A stretch of 64,000 nt of DNA, taken from the NCBI RefSeq assembly GCF_001625215.2, contig NC_030387.2:4554501-4618500 (forward strand), given 5' to 3'. The notes beneath the pieces were generated by a model, which saw only the letters and a program-made list of their open reading frames with translations, was not told the origin of the DNA and searched no databases. Numbering within the stretch: the stretch's first letter is position 1; every line of letters begins with the position of its first letter. The DNA is from Daucus carota subsp. sativus (taxonomy: Eukaryota; Streptophyta; Magnoliopsida; Apiales; Apiaceae). Below are positions 10,931 to 22,908 of this stretch, piece after piece. The position numbers and the translations under genes are program-made.

Positions 10931-12186
10931 TTATTCCCACGTGCAGTTGAGTTCATGAGTGTGCTTAAAATCATAAGTCATAACTAAACTTCCATCGGTT
11001 CTCTTCAACACAAACCTCTCCACCAAGACATAGCATCTTAATTTCCTCCATCCTTCAGCACCTCCTCCAAACTCCTCCACTTTATCAACTGTCACCACCC
11101 TTTCATCTCCACAAAGCCATCCACCTCTTTCTTCCTCCCATTTCATCCTCTCAACAATCTCTAACCTCAATCCTACACTTACTTCTTCTCCTGTGGTCCC
11201 AAAACTCGTAAACCTTATAGTTTTATCAACCACATTCTTCTCATCCCACACAGCCTCCCTGTCTCCAACCAATACAACTTCTCTCTGAACGACTGCATCA
11301 ACCATTACAACATTGCTGTGATCATTATTGTTGCACTCAAATATCTGTTCCCATCTTTGCTCAAGTGTCATCTCATAAAATCTTGAATTTTCCATCTGAT
11401 CCCTTGCTGTCAACGTACCATCTCTGATGAACATGAATGGACAGTACCACTTACCTATCACAACAGCTTCTGAACTCATACGAGACAGTGGAAAGCTTAA
11501 ATCAGGAAGGCGTCCAGGAAGAGCAGTGTCAAGCCCTAAAGCCTCACCTAATATATACTTTGTGGAACTGGAATTTTTAGTTTGAACAGTCCATCCTCCC
11601 CTCCTCAATAACCATGGAGGGACACCATTATGAGCCACAGATTTGGCATAGAAACTACCCTCGGATGCATCATCAACAATTTCAAATTGCTGATATATGT
11701 TATCAGGATCTAATGGTCGTGGCTCTACATCAGCACCATGTCTGCAGAAACAACAAGTAAACACATCTTCTTCCTTTGAACAACAATATGCCTTCCTGAA
11801 AATAAAAGAACACGGATCAACACATGACAAAATCAATATCTGATCAACATGACTAAGATCAATTTTATTGATTTCAATACCTACCCTTTATCCCTTTTAT
11901 GAGTATTAATCACATAATACTGGTTTGTGGACAATGGTTGATTGAGAACAGGAAAAAAGGCATAATGTGCGTGGTATGTATTCTCGCCTGAATGATACTT
12001 AGTGGTCAAGTTGATGTTCTGAGGGAAAGGCAGACGATTATAGCCCTGACTCAATATGAAGCAAGTAACAATTTCCTCAGGCTCTATATCTTGGATGACC
12101 AAATAACCTGAATTTGGACCATCAGGAGGTAATGAAAGAAACTCAGGATAACTTCTATAGTGAGAGATAGGCCTGGTCATGTACAT
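10931..12186 (-). CDS. DUF1262 family protein, intact copy 3
   Basis: Exon 1 is 12186-11885 and exon 2 is 11795-10931. The 89-nt intron joins to 1167 nt, or 388 aa. Exon 1 is of a distinct subtype shared with the pseudogene at 18233-19460: it reads VIQDIEPEEIV where most copies read VIQDEESE, and PQNINLTTKY where most read PQNKNLTT. Exon 2 has CCFC, EPRPLDPDNIYQQFEI, YILGEALGLDTALPGRLPD, GKWYCPFMFIRDG, RFYEMTLEQRWEQIFECNN and WEEERGGW, and ends HTHELNCTWE. A TATA-like TATATATG on the coding strand lies near 12243-12250, about 60 bp before the start. It appears functional, since nothing interrupts the frame. Confidence 0.87.
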
Positions 12187-12619
12187 AGTTGCTCTTTTCT
12201 AGCTAGTAGTATTTCACATTAGAGTGTTACCTAAGATACTAACATATATACAGATTGGCTGAAGAAGATTTATTCAATATATATTGCTCACAACTACATG
12301 AAGACAATTACTCGATCTATCATGAATTAAATGTCAGGCCGGCTCATTCCTATAGGCTGTGTGTTGCTGTAACTTGTATTTGTTTCCTAAGTTCTCTCCT
12401 AATTACTAATTACTTGGATGTTGGATGGTTCCCTCTGGCTTTGGCTGAATATATCATATTATATTTGCATGTCCTAATTAGCTCAGCTTTGTAAATAGTA
12501 ACAATGTAAGTGCAACATTATAGATTTTTCCTCAGTGGCTACGACATTTTTGGAACTCTGCAATACTTCAGAATGAAAAAGACACACACACGAACCAAAA
12601 GAGGCATAAAAAAATATTA

Positions 12620-12812
12620 GTCACTAGGACATTAGTCGAAGGATCATGAGAAGAGATTAGTTGACTAGGATAGTGAGAATAGGACAGTGAGAATATGATC
12701 ATGAGAAGAGATTAGTCGACTAGGACAGTGAATTCAACTTTACGAATAGGACAGTGAGCATGAATTTAGTCGAAGGATCATGAGAAGAGATTAGTCGACT
12801 AGGACATTGAGA
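12620..12812. repeat. Imperfect minisatellite
   Basis: GATCATGAGAAGAGATTAGT occurs at 12642, 12697 and 12776, each followed by YGACTAGGAYA and then GACAGTGAG-type sequence. Copies are spaced about 55 and 79 bp, with extra ATAGGACAGTGAG units between them. It lies in the spacer upstream of copy 3. Confidence 0.85.
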
Positions 12813-13620
12813 GTTTGGATGGTTCCTTTTGGAGTTTTGGTTGAATATATGTTTGTCCTAATCCGAGAGGCTTGTATCGCTGGAAGTTGAATATACATTT
12901 GGCTCTTTCAAAAACAAACAATGAGGTTGCCAGTTTGCTAAGGTCCATGATACAACTGTACAGTGGTCATTCAGACAGACCAACTTCTCAACATACAGGA
13001 CAAGATTACATTTTGAGTAATATACAAACTGCAGAGGCTATGAATGAAGAACGCAGACTTGATATATAAATTCACTTGGGCAAGAAAACAAAAATAGCTA
13101 CATAATTTTCAAGAAAAACGAGATACAATGAAGATATATCAGACAAAAGATGATAAAAATTTAATGAAAATTACAAATTTGTGATTTTATACTGGAAAAT
13201 TTACACTCACAACACGATGAATCAAACCTGTTAACTAATTTTAAAGTCCCCGAAATCTATGTAGATTTTTTTTTGTTAAGTTAGTTATTATCGGCTAAAA
13301 CTGACTTTGAGCGTAGAATCATAGAGGATGCACAATCTCAGCATATAAGGAAAACGTTATTCTTGTACTCACTATAAACTATAACAGGTTCTATAAGCAC
13401 ACCAGCAGTACTTCTTTAATTAAACAATAATATTACAACCAAACATTTCCATATAAAATTACAAATTTTTGAAGAAACTAACAGAATTCATTCCCAGAAG
13501 CACTTAGTTGATGAGTTTAAGTGCTGGAAATCAAAATATCTGACCAAACTTAAGTTCACACAAGCCTCACAACTAGAACATAGCATCCGAACTTCTTCAC
13601 TATATTTTAAACGGCAAACA
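12811..13620. repeat. Duplicated spacer block (partner at 15084-15480 and 16845-17283)
   Basis: The stretch from TTGGATGGTTCC to ACACTCACAACA (about 12811-13210) recurs at 15084-15482 with only scattered differences. The following stretch, from ATGAATCAAACCTGTTAAC to the GTGCCAAAGAAAGA near 13635, recurs at 16851-17275. The second copy is split by about 1.37 kb of DUF1262 fragments. It records a segmental duplication that carried copy 4 and its 3' flank. Short open frames inside this block are not taken as genes. Confidence 0.88.
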
Positions 13621-13661
13621 ATCCAGTGCCAAAGAAAGAACACATCAGTGACGGACATAAT

Positions 13662-14911
13662 TTAGTACCACAAGCACTTGATCTGATGACAATGCTTAAA
13701 ATCACAAGTCATAACCAAACTTCCGTCCATCCTTTTCAATACAAAGCTCTCCACCAATACATAGCATCCAAACTTCTTCCACCCTTCAGCACCTCCTCCA
13801 AACTCTTCAACTCTATTAACCCTCACTTTTCCTTCATCTCCACCAACCCATCCGACTCTTTCTTCCTCCCATTTCATTCTCTCAACAATCTCCAAACTCA
13901 ATCCCACACTTACCTCTTTTTCACCTTGGCTCCTGAAACTCTTAAACCGTACAGTGTTATCAACCACATTCATTTTATTCCACACAGCCTCTCTTCCTCC
14001 AACCAATACAATCTCTGTTTGAACAACTGCATCAACCATTGCAACTTTGCCATCATCAATATTGTCGCGCTCAAATATCTGATCCCATCTTTGCTCAAGT
14101 GTCATCTCATAAAACATTGAATTTTCCATCTGATCTCTTGATGTTGATGTTCCATCTTTTATGAACATGAAAGGGGAATACCATTTCCCTACAACAACAG
14201 CTTTGGAACTCTTGCGGGACAATGGAAAGCTCAAGTCAGGAAGGCGTGCGTGAAGAGTAGTGTCAAGCCCTGAAGCCTCACCTAATACATAGTTTTTTGG
14301 AGTTTTAATATGCACGTTCCATCCTTTTCTCCTCAAAAAGTGTGGAGGAAAAGCATTAGGAACCACAGATTTGGCAACAAAATTACTTCCAGATATAAAA
14401 TTAGCAATCTCAAAGTGCTGAAATGTGTCATGAGGATCAAACGGTCTTGGTTTTACATCTTGAACATGTCTGCAGAAACAGCAAGTAACCTTGTCCTCTT
14501 CGGTCGAACAAGCATATGCCATCCTGTAAAATAAAAATAGATGCAAATTGATCGACACAAGCAAATATTTATCAACTTTGATGATTCTAACACTTACCCT
14601 TTATCCTTTCCATCTCGCTCAATCACGTAGTAACGATTACTGGATAGTGATTGATTAAGAACAGGAATGAAGGAAACATCATTGTAATAAATTTGGCTAT
14701 ATTCTCCACCTGATATAAACATTGTTGTCAAGTTTTTGTTTTGAGAGAAAGGCAAAGTAACAGGGTACCCGCGTTTGCACAACCCAAAGCAAGAGTAAGT
14801 AGTAGGTTCTTCATCTCGGATGACTAAATAACCTAAATTTGGACCCTCCGGAGGTAATGAAAGGGATTCTGGATTATTTCTGTAGTGAGAGAGAGACCTT
14901 GTGACATACAT
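13662..14911 (-). CDS. DUF1262 family protein, intact copy 4
   Basis: Exon 1 is 14911-14598 and exon 2 is 14523-13662. The 74-nt intron is the shortest of the intact members. The join is 1176 nt, or 391 aa. The exon 2 border is CAG then GATGGCATATGC, which places MAYACSTEED after the splice; the copies at 17285, 21644, 24276 and 26922 share this border, while most others read GAAGGC. Family blocks present are GPNLGYLVIRDEE, LPFSQNKNLTTMF, FIPVLNQSLSSNRYY, CCFCRHVQDVKPRPFDPHDTFQHFE, YVLGEASGLDT, GKWYSPFMFIKDG, FYEMTLEQRWDQIFE and WEEERVGWVGGDE. It ends CHQIKCLWY. A partial duplicate of this gene lies at 17285-17703. Confidence 0.87.
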
Positions 14912-15083
14912 TGTTAAATTTTCAGGTACAGGTACACCTCAGCTCTCAGATAGTCTATTTATTAGGGTAGAGCTATAGGCTCGAACCCGAATTATATACT
15001 TTTCTATATACTCGATCTATCTTGAATTAAATTTCAGGCCGGCTCATTCCTATAGGCTGACAGGTTCCTTATATGCCATTGAG

Positions 15084-15480
15084 ATGTTGGATGGTTCCTT
15101 TTGGTTGAATATATGTTTGTCCGAAACCGAGAGGCTTGTATCACTGGAATTTAAATATACATTTGGCTCTTTCAAAAACAAACAATGAGGTTGCCAGTTT
15201 GCTAAGGTCCATGATACAACTGTACAGTGGTCATTCAGACACAGACCAACTTCTCAACATACAGGACAATATTACATTTTGAGTAATATACAAACTGCAG
15301 AGGCTATGAATGAAGAACACAGACTTGATATATAAATTCACTTGGGCAAGAAAACAAAATAGCTACATAATTTTCAAGAAAAACCAGATACTGTACAATG
15401 AAGATATATCAGATAGAAAATTATATAAATCTAATAAAAATTACAAATTTGTTAATTTATACTGGAAAATTTACACTCAC
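15084..15480. repeat. Second copy of the 12811-13210 spacer block
   Basis: It matches 12811-13210 almost base for base. It is joined at 15480 to an unrelated DUF1262 exon 2 fragment, so the junction marks a later rearrangement or insertion. Confidence 0.88.
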
Positions 15481-15741
15481 AACAGCTTTTGAACTCATAC
15501 GGGACAATGGAAAGCTTAAATCAGGAGGGCGGGCACGAAGAGCAGTGTCAAGCCCTAAAGCCTCACCTAGTATATAATTTGTGGGAGTTTTTATTCTGAA
15601 CACTCCATCCTTCCCTCCTCAATAAGTATGGAGGGATACCATTATGAGCCAAAGATCTGGTATAAAACTACCCTCGGATAAGTGATTAGCCATTTCAAAT
15701 TGCTGATATATATCATCAGGATCTAATGGTCTTGGATCTAC
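15480..15741 (-). pseudogene. DUF1262 exon 2 fragment (5' part)
   Basis: The minus strand holds pieces equivalent to DPRPLDPDDIYQQFE, FYTRSLAHNGIPPYLL and GEALGLDTALRARPPD, followed by SRMSSKAV. That is roughly the first third of exon 2, of the copy 3 subtype. There is no exon 1, no splice border and no 3' part. Its left edge falls exactly at the end of the duplicated spacer block. Confidence 0.78.
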
Positions 15742-16084
15742 CACAGATTGCTCATTGCACAGCTACGTAAGTTAACCCTTTCGATCTTGGATTAAATTTC
15801 AGACATATTTTTACATGAATTTTTATACAGAAGACAATAAGTTGGCTGTTGGAGGGTTCCCTTTGGTTGAATATATGTCCAAATCAGCTCAGCTTTGCAA
15901 GTACTACATACTTTTCTGATACTCGATCGTATAAAATAGCAAGCAGCATTTTCGAGACAATTCCACAGGTTTGCACCACTGTACTAGAATAAGCATGACA
16001 AGCTGCTGACTTCTTCTTTATATGTATATAATAGGGCTATTGTGGCCTGTGTGACTCTTTGACAGTATCTAAAGGCCATAGTCT

Positions 16085-16530
16085 AAACAGTCTCTTCCTG
16101 CCTTTCCATTCTCTCTAAGATGTCTAAACTCAAACCTACACTTAGTTCTCCTTGGTTCGTAAGACTCTTAGACCATATAATATCAACCACTTTCTTCTCA
16201 CGGCCTCCCTGCCTCACCAATACGACTTCTCATTTAACAACAGCATCATCCATTACAACATTGCCATGATCAATATCGTCAAGCTCAAATATCTGCTCCC
16301 ATTTCTGCTCAAGCAAAAACATTGAATTCAAAATCTGATTTCTTATCTGCCTTAAACACCTCTTAAGGTACATTTGAAAGTATAAAGTTCAAGTCAGGAA
16401 GGCGTGCACGAGGAATAAAATCAAGCCCAATAGTTTACCTGGTGTATAGTTTCTTGGAGTTTTAGTGCTCATATTCCATAATTTTACCCTAAAAAAGTAT
16501 GGAGAGAAAGCTTCATGAGCTACAGCTGAT
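16085..16530 (-). pseudogene. Decayed DUF1262 exon 2 relic
   Basis: Antisense matches to MKW, VGLSLDILERMER, GREA, VVMDDAVVK, WEQIFELDDIDHGNVV, DLNFILS and NYTPGKLLGLD can be traced in order, with deletions and frame changes between them. Both exon 2 ends are missing. It shares its right-hand junction (GCTGATTCAGTTTAGG...) and the following ~130 bp with the relic at 20176-20725, so the decayed copy was itself duplicated. Confidence 0.7.
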
Positions 16531-16844
16531 TCAGTTTAGGTTTAACCAAAATTAAATTCAACTCAAAATGAATTGTGATTAAGCAAAATCACCAAAGCAG
16601 AAATTAGTATAAAACTTTCATTATTTGTTAAGACTCGGATAAAATTACAGATTGAAGAAAGTGCAATACTTAGAGGTTACCAAAGAAGTTAGATTTGACT
16701 CACTTGTCAATTATGGGTTCAACTCATAAATACTGAGATATAAGCCCATGTTAATGTATTAAGAGTAACCTTGATCAGAGCCTAGTACGTTGAAAGTTGA
16801 AACTGAGCTGATTAGATATGTATTTTGAAATACGACGGTGCTGA

Positions 16845-17283
16845 TCTTTTCTAAATGAATCAAACCTGTTAACCAATTCAAAGTCCACGAACACTATGTA
16901 GATTTTTTTTGTGAAGTTAGTTATAATCGGCTAAAACTGACTTTGAGCGTAGAAAGAACAAGGATGCACAATCTCAGCATATAAGGAAAACGTTATTCTT
17001 TAACTCACTATAAACAGTAGGTTCTATAAGCACACCAGTAGTACTTTAATTAAACAATAATATTACAACCAAACATTTCTAAATAATACAAACTTACAAA
17101 TTTTATGAAGAAACTAACCGAATTCATCCCCAGAAGCACTTAGTTGATGAGTTTAAGTGCTGGAAATCACAATATAAGACCAAACTTAATTTCACACAAG
17201 CCTCACTACTAAAACATAGCATCCAAAATTGATCACTATAATTTAAACGGCAAATAATCCAGTGCCAAAGAAAGAGTAATATG
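16845..17283. repeat. Second copy of the 13206-13635 spacer block
   Basis: From AATGAATCAAACCTGTTAACC to CCAGTGCCAAAGAAAGA this follows 13222-13637 closely. It leads directly into a truncated copy of the gene that follows in the first unit. Confidence 0.85.
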
Positions 17284-17284
17284 C

Positions 17285-17703
17285 ATTCTCACCTAGTACA
17301 TAGTTTTTTGGAGTTCTAATATGCATGCTTCATCCTTTTCTCCTCAAAAAGTATGGAGGAAAAGCATTAGGAACCACACTGGCAAAAACACTACTTCCAG
17401 ATATATAATTAGCAATCTCAAAGTGCTGATGGTCTTGGTTCTACATCTTTAACATGTCTGCAGAAACAGCAAGTGACCTCGTCTTCTTCGGTCGAACAAG
17501 CATATGCCATCCTGTAAAATAAAAATAGAAGCAAATTGATCAACACAAGCAGATATTTATCAACTTTGATGATTCTAACACTTACCCTTTATGCTTTCCA
17601 TCTCACTCAATCACGTAGTAACGGTTACTGGATAATGGTTGATTAAGAACAGGAATGAAGGAAACATCATTGCAACAATTTTGGCTATATTGTTCACTTG
17701 TTA
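17285..17703 (-). pseudogene. Truncated duplicate of DUF1262 copy 4
   Basis: It contains the 5' end of exon 2 (about 17520 down to 17295), an intact-looking intron with GATGG acceptor border and GTAAGT donor, and the 3' half of exon 1 up to about 17703. The sequence is very close to 14290-14700. Everything downstream of the YVLGEA region is gone, as is the exon 1 start. A short deletion also removes the KPRPFDPHDT stretch. Confidence 0.82.
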
Positions 17704-18061
17704 CAAGTTCTCTGATAGCATATCTATTAGGGTCGAGATTGGATTGGTTTTGGTTCGGTTTTTTTGGTTAACGGGAACTGGAATCATATATTTTCGATTT
17801 AAACTCAATTTGATTGTTTTTGTTTCTGTTTCGGTTAAAATATTGGATAAAAAAAAAAGAGCAAGTACCATAGTATTTTACAAAGAAAACTTAGATTAGA
17901 AAATTAGTCGAAAACTTCATATCCTCCACTATCTGAAAATGATTATAAAAATTCAAACTCCAGGACCCTTGATAACAAAAAACATACAGTCATTTTACAC
18001 CATTTTTACATAGGCAAAAAGAAAAAGAAATAAAATAGTGAATAAAATATGGCTTTGCTTT
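17704..18061. other. Intergenic, no gene seen
   Basis: It contains a T-rich stretch with several GGTTCGGTTTTTTTGGTTA-like low-complexity motifs (17730-17840). Nothing else is recognised. Confidence 0.4.
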
Positions 18062-18145
18062 GTTGCCAACAAAGGTTGGTGCGGTGGTTGAGCTCTTGTC
18101 TCTCTTGCGGGAGTTCTCCTGGCATGTTCGTGTGTAATCAATTAG
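18062..18145 (+). mobile_element. Possible tRNA-derived SINE head
   Basis: TTGGTGCGGTGGTTGAGCTC resembles a polymerase III A box and its context, and is followed about 30 bp on by GGGAGTTCTCCTGGC in the position of a B box. The B box match is weak and no 3' tail or target duplication was identified, so this is tentative. Confidence 0.3.
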
Positions 18146-18232
18146 CAAAATAAAATATGAATTTGTTTGTAGATATGGGGATAACTGATAACTCAGGGAG
18201 ATAAATCAAACATAGGGAAACACACATAGTTT

Positions 18233-19460
18233 TTAGTCCCACATGCAGTTGAGTTGATGAGTGTGCTTAAAATCGTAAGTCATAACCAAACTTCCATCCA
18301 TTCTCTTTAGCACAAACCTCTCCACCAAGACATAGCATCTCAGCTTCCTCCAGCCTTGAGCACCTCCTGCAAACTCCACCACTCTATTCACTCTCACCAC
18401 CCTTTCTTCATTACCAACCCATCCAACTCTTTCTTCCTCCCATTTCATTCTCTCGAATATCTCAATCCTCAATCCTACACTCACCTCTTCTCTCCCCAAA
18501 CTCGCAAACCATATAGTTTTATAGTCAACCGCATTCTTCTCATACCACACAGCCTCCCTGCCTCCAACCGACACAACTTCTCTTAGAACTACTGCATCAA
18601 CCATTACCACATTCCCATGATCAACATTGTCGCGCTCAAATATCTGTTCCCATCTTTGCTCAAGTATCATCTCATAAATTATTGAATTTGTCATCTGATC
18701 ACTTGGCGTCCACATACCATCTTTGATAAACATGAAAGGACAGTACCATTTTCCTACCACAACGGCTTGTGAACTCGTATTGGAAAGCCTCACCTATTAC
18801 ATATTCTTTAGAAGTTTCATATTGAACAGTCCATCCTTCCTTTCTCAATAAGTATGGAGGGATACCATTATGAGCCACGGATTTGGCATAGAAACTACCC
18901 TCGTGGTGATCATCAACAATTTCAAATTGCTGATATATGTCATCAGGATCTAATGTTCTTGGCTCTACATCATGAACCTGACTGCAAAAACAACAAGTAG
19001 TCACATCTTCTTCCTTGGAACAAGCATATGCCTTCCTGAAAATAAGAGGGCGCGGATCAACAAATGAGAGCATAATATTTAATCGACATCACAAAAATGG
19101 AATACCTTTTCTGCAAAAATTAAAGATCAATATTATTGGTTTTGTTATATACCCTTTACGCTTTTTATGTGATTCTATCACATAGTACAAGTTTCTGGAC
19201 AATGGTTGATTGAGAACAGGAAAAAAGGCAAGATTGTCGTAAAAAGTATCTTCGCCTGTATAATATGCAGTAGTCAATTTGATGTTCTGAGGGAAAGGCA
19301 GATGAATATCGCCCTTATCTTTACTCAATCCGAAGCAACTAACAATCTCTTCAGGCTCTATATCTTGGATGACTAAATAACCTGAATTTGGACCTTCAGG
19401 AGGCAATGAAAGAGACTCCGGATGACTTCTGAAGTGAGACACAGGTCTGGTTATGTACAT
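18233..19460 (-). pseudogene. DUF1262 family, near-complete copy with deletion and frameshift
   Basis: Exon 1 is 19460-19153 and exon 2 is 19035-18233, with a normal intron. The join is 1111 nt, one base over a multiple of three. Near 18785-18795 a deletion removes about 16 codons (LGLDTALxxRLPDLSFP) between GEA and the SSQAVVVGKWYC block and changes frame, so translation would run into unrelated sequence within about 30 residues. Outside that point all blocks are preserved, including DIEPEEIVSCFGLS and PQNIKLTT, which place it with copy 3. A TATATATA run lies near 19506-19517, about 50 bp before the start. Confidence 0.82.
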
Positions 19461-19517
19461 ATTGCTCTTCTCTTATAGTCTTTCACATAAGTGTTACCTA
19501 AGATAGCATATATATAT

Positions 19518-20175
19518 AAATTGGCTGAACAAGAAGATTTAGTCAATACAGATTGCTCATTGCACAGCTACACAAGTTACCCTTTCTATATCAAATTGAA
19601 TGTCAAACATATAATCTTTCTGAGTATATGCTTTTGTAAATAGTAACAATTTAAGTACAAACACAACATCATAAATTTTTTATACTTACTTGTACAAACC
19701 AGCAAGAAGACTTTTCAAGATAATTTCTTCAGGTCTACACAAGAGAACTAAACTAGAACTTACAGATAAGGATGACACAGCTGTTGACTTCATCTTTAGT
19801 TGGAGATAATTAGGAATTGTTGCCTGTTTGGCTCTTCAAGGGTAGCTAAAGGGTGTAGTGCACCATTTCATTTGACCCCTTATATCTTTTTTTTTTCTGC
19901 AAGGAATAAATTCATTCCAAAAACAAAACATTATAGAGTAGAGAGTACTAATTGTCAAGTCGCAAGATACTTGGATCAAGCAACAGGGAACCAGTCTCTT
20001 AAGACAGTTATTTTGGCTAAACAATGTGTCATTCTGTTGGCGTCTCCTATCAACAGAGGCCTTATACATCACTATGAATAAGGGATTACGTAACACAGTG
20101 AAATTAAGAAAAAGGAAAACATTAAGCCGACGGCCTCAAGAAAGATCTGTCACACAGAACCCTGGAATATAATCT
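19518..20175. other. Intergenic spacer, no gene seen
   Basis: The part near 19550-19600 (GATTGCTCATTGCACAGCTAC) matches the right flank of the fragment at 15480-15741, showing that the two share an upstream region. Open frames at 19800-20096 show no recognisable similarity. Confidence 0.45.
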
Positions 20176-20725
20176 TTCACTCCCACCTGCACTTGCGTTA
20201 ATGAGTTTGCTTGAAATCACAAGTTATCACCAGAGCCTCTCCACCAGAATATAGCACCCAGAATTTCTCCATCCTTCAGCACATCCTCCAAACACCTCTA
20301 ATCTATTAACCCTCACTACCATTAGATTCTTTTACAACCCATCCAACTCTCTTTTCTTTGGAATTCATCCTCTAAACGATGTCTTGCATCCCAAGCAGCC
20401 TCCCTGCCAGCTCCAATGAATACGAGTTCTCATTTAACTACATCATCGAACATTACAACATTGCCTTGCATGATCAATATCATCGCACACAAAATATCTT
20501 TTCCCATTGTTGCTCAAGCAAAACATTGAATTGACATCTGATTTCTTATCTAGCTTAAACACCTCTTAATGTACATTGAAAAGTAAAAAAGTTCAAGTCA
20601 AGAAGGCGTGCACGAGAAATATAATCAAGCCCTACAGGATACCTAGTATATAGTTTTCTGGATTTTTAGTGCTAATATTCCATACTTTTACCCTCAAAAG
20701 GTATGGAGAGAAAGCGTCATGAGCT
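20176..20725 (-). pseudogene. Decayed DUF1262 exon 2 relic
   Basis: The 3' end is still recognisable (stop TGA, then CATTAACGCAAGTGCAGGTGGGAG on the coding strand). Fragments of the GWRKF, VEEF, GREA, VVMFDD and WEKIFC regions follow, with many indels. It resembles the relic at 16085-16530, shares that relic's altered sequence CTGATTTCTTATC...AAACACCTCTTAA, and ends at the same junction. Confidence 0.7.
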
Positions 20726-21643
20726 ACAGCTGATTCAGTTTAGGTTTAACAAAATTCAAATTCAACTCAAACTGAATCGTGAATCGTGATTAAGCAAAAT
20801 TACCAAAGCAGAAATTAGTGTAAAACATTCATTATTTGTTAAGACTCGGATAAAATTACAGATTGAAGAACCTGTATAAATGAGTTGGCTATATAGTAAT
20901 ACTATTTATAAAGGTTATCAAAGGAGTTCAACTCATAATTCGAGATGAAGTCCATGTTAATGTAAAAAGAGTAACCTTGATCAGAGCCTAATTCGTTGAA
21001 AATGAGCTAAGAATTTTGATATATTATGGTGTGTATGTTTTCTGAATGACTGTAGCCTGTTTCTAAAATCAAACCTGGTAACTAATTCAAAGTCCACAAA
21101 GGCTATGCTGATTTATTAATACTTTTGCCAGTATGTATATATGTGTTTGATGTTAGGAGTTGCTCTTTCCAAGCTGATTCACTTGTTGATTATGAGTTCA
21201 ACTCATAATTCTATGTATGGAGTTCATTCCAGAAAACAATAAATTAATTATATTCGAGGTAAGGATCATGTGGATTTTTTCAGAATTAATGTAGCCTTTT
21301 GTGAAGGCTAGGATAAAACATTTTAAGCAATTCAAAATCCCTGCGCGTAAAAAAAATCAGGATGCATGATCTCAGTTCAATAAGAAAACGTCATTCTTGT
21401 ACTCACCATAAACTTACAACAGATTCTACAAGAACACCATTAGTACTTCTCTTATCAAATAGATAATTCTGCAACCAAACATTTCTGCACATCATACAAA
21501 TTTCAGCAACACAGTGCCTCAAATAAATATCACTTGCACTTCAACTCTTACACATCATATGAAGAAACTAACAGAATTCACCAATTCACAACACATAACC
21601 AAAACTTAACCTCTAGAAATAAATTTATGAAACCAGATATATT
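20726..21643. other. Intergenic spacer with shared blocks
   Basis: 20736-20880 repeats 16532-16670 (GCTGATTCAGTTTAGG and onward). 21358-21490 is related to the 3' flank of copy 4 (13330-13450). No gene is seen. Confidence 0.6.
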
Positions 21644-22908
21644 TTACTCCCACGTGCATTTGATTTGATGAGTATGCATAAAATCATAAGTCATGACCAC
21701 ACTTCCATTCATTCTTTTCAATACAAAGCTCTCCACCAAAACATAGCATCCAAACTTCTTCCATCCTTCGGCATCTCCTCTGAACTCTTCCACTCTATTT
21801 ACCCTCACTTCTCTTTCATCCCCACCAGCCCATCCAACTCTTTCCTCTTCCCATTTCATTCTCTCCACAATCTCCAAACTCAATCCTACACTTGCATCTT
21901 CTCCTTGGCTCCCGAAACTCTTAAACCATATAGTGTTACCAACCACGTTTTTTTTATTCCACACAGCCTCCCTGCCTCCAACCAATACAGATTCTCTTGG
22001 AACAACAGCATCTACCATTACGACGTTGCCATGATCAGTATAGTCAAACTCAAATATTTTCTCCCACCTTTGCTCAAGTGTCATCTCATAAAACATTGAA
22101 TTTGCCATTTGATCTCTTGGTGTTGACGTTCCATCTTTAATGAATATGAAAGGGCAATACCATTTCCCTACCACGACAGCTTTTGAACTCTTGTGGGACA
22201 ATGGAAAATTCAAGCTAGGAAGGTGTGCACGAAGAGCAGAGTCAATCCCTAGAGCCTCACCTAGTGTGTAGTTTTTCGGAGTTTTGGTGCTAATCTGCCA
22301 TCCTTTTGTCCTTAAAAAGCCAGGAGGGAAAGCATCCTGTGTTACAGATTTGGTATAGAAAGTACCCCTTTGACTGCATGCAGAATCACAATTAGCAATC
22401 TCAAATTGCTGATATACGTCTTGAGGGTCAAATGGTCTTGGCTTTACGTCTTTAACACATCTGCAGAAACAGCAAGTGGTCATGTCTTCTTCCTTGGAAC
22501 AAGCATATGCCATCCTAAAATATAAAAGAAAATGGATTAACACATGTCCGACCAAATGTATAGAGAATAATTTCTTGATTTGAACACTTACCCTTTACGT
22601 TTTCCATGGGTCTCAATCACATAGTACCGCTTACTGGACAAGGGTTGATTTAGAACAGGAACAAAGGTGGCATCTTGGTAAGAAGTATGTCGGTGTTCTC
22701 CAGCACCGGAAGAATGTATAGTAGTTAAAATTTTGTTCTGAGGGAAGGGCAGATCAATAAGGATACGGTTTTTGCACAATCCGAAGCAAGAGTAAATCTC
22801 AGATTCTTCATCTTGGATTACTAAATAACCTGAGTTTGGACCCTGAAGAGGTAATGAGAGAAATTCTGGATTGTTTCTGTAATGAGAGAGGAGCCTGGTC
22901 ACATACAT
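21644..22908 (-). CDS. DUF1262 family protein, intact copy 5
   Basis: Exon 1 is 22908-22592 and exon 2 is 22514-21644. The 77-nt intron has a GTAAGT donor and a TAG acceptor, and the join is 1188 nt, or 395 aa. It reads MYVTRLLSHY, GPNSGYLVIQDEESEIYSCFG, LPFPQNKILTTIH, FVPVLNQPLSSKRYY, then MAYACSKEEDMTTCCFC, KPRPFDPQDVYQQFE, SACSQRGTFYTKSVTQDAFPP, TLGEALGIDSALRAHLPSLNFP, GKWYCPFIFIKDG, FYEMTLEQRWEKIFEFDYTDHG, AVVPRESVLVGGREAVWNKKNVV and WEEERVGWAGGDE, ending HTHQIKCTWE. VVPRESVLV instead of VVQREVVLV marks this gene and its two right neighbours as one subgroup. Its 5' half and upstream spacer are duplicated in the next unit. Confidence 0.88.

Noticed and set aside
12641-12812. A CRISPR-like array
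   Set aside because: Eukaryotic sequence, only three irregular repeats of unequal spacing and no associated genes; an ordinary minisatellite.
19800-20096. Overlapping open frames of 93 and 86 aa on opposite strands
   Set aside because: No similarity or coding texture recognised; they lie in a decayed spacer beside a relic.
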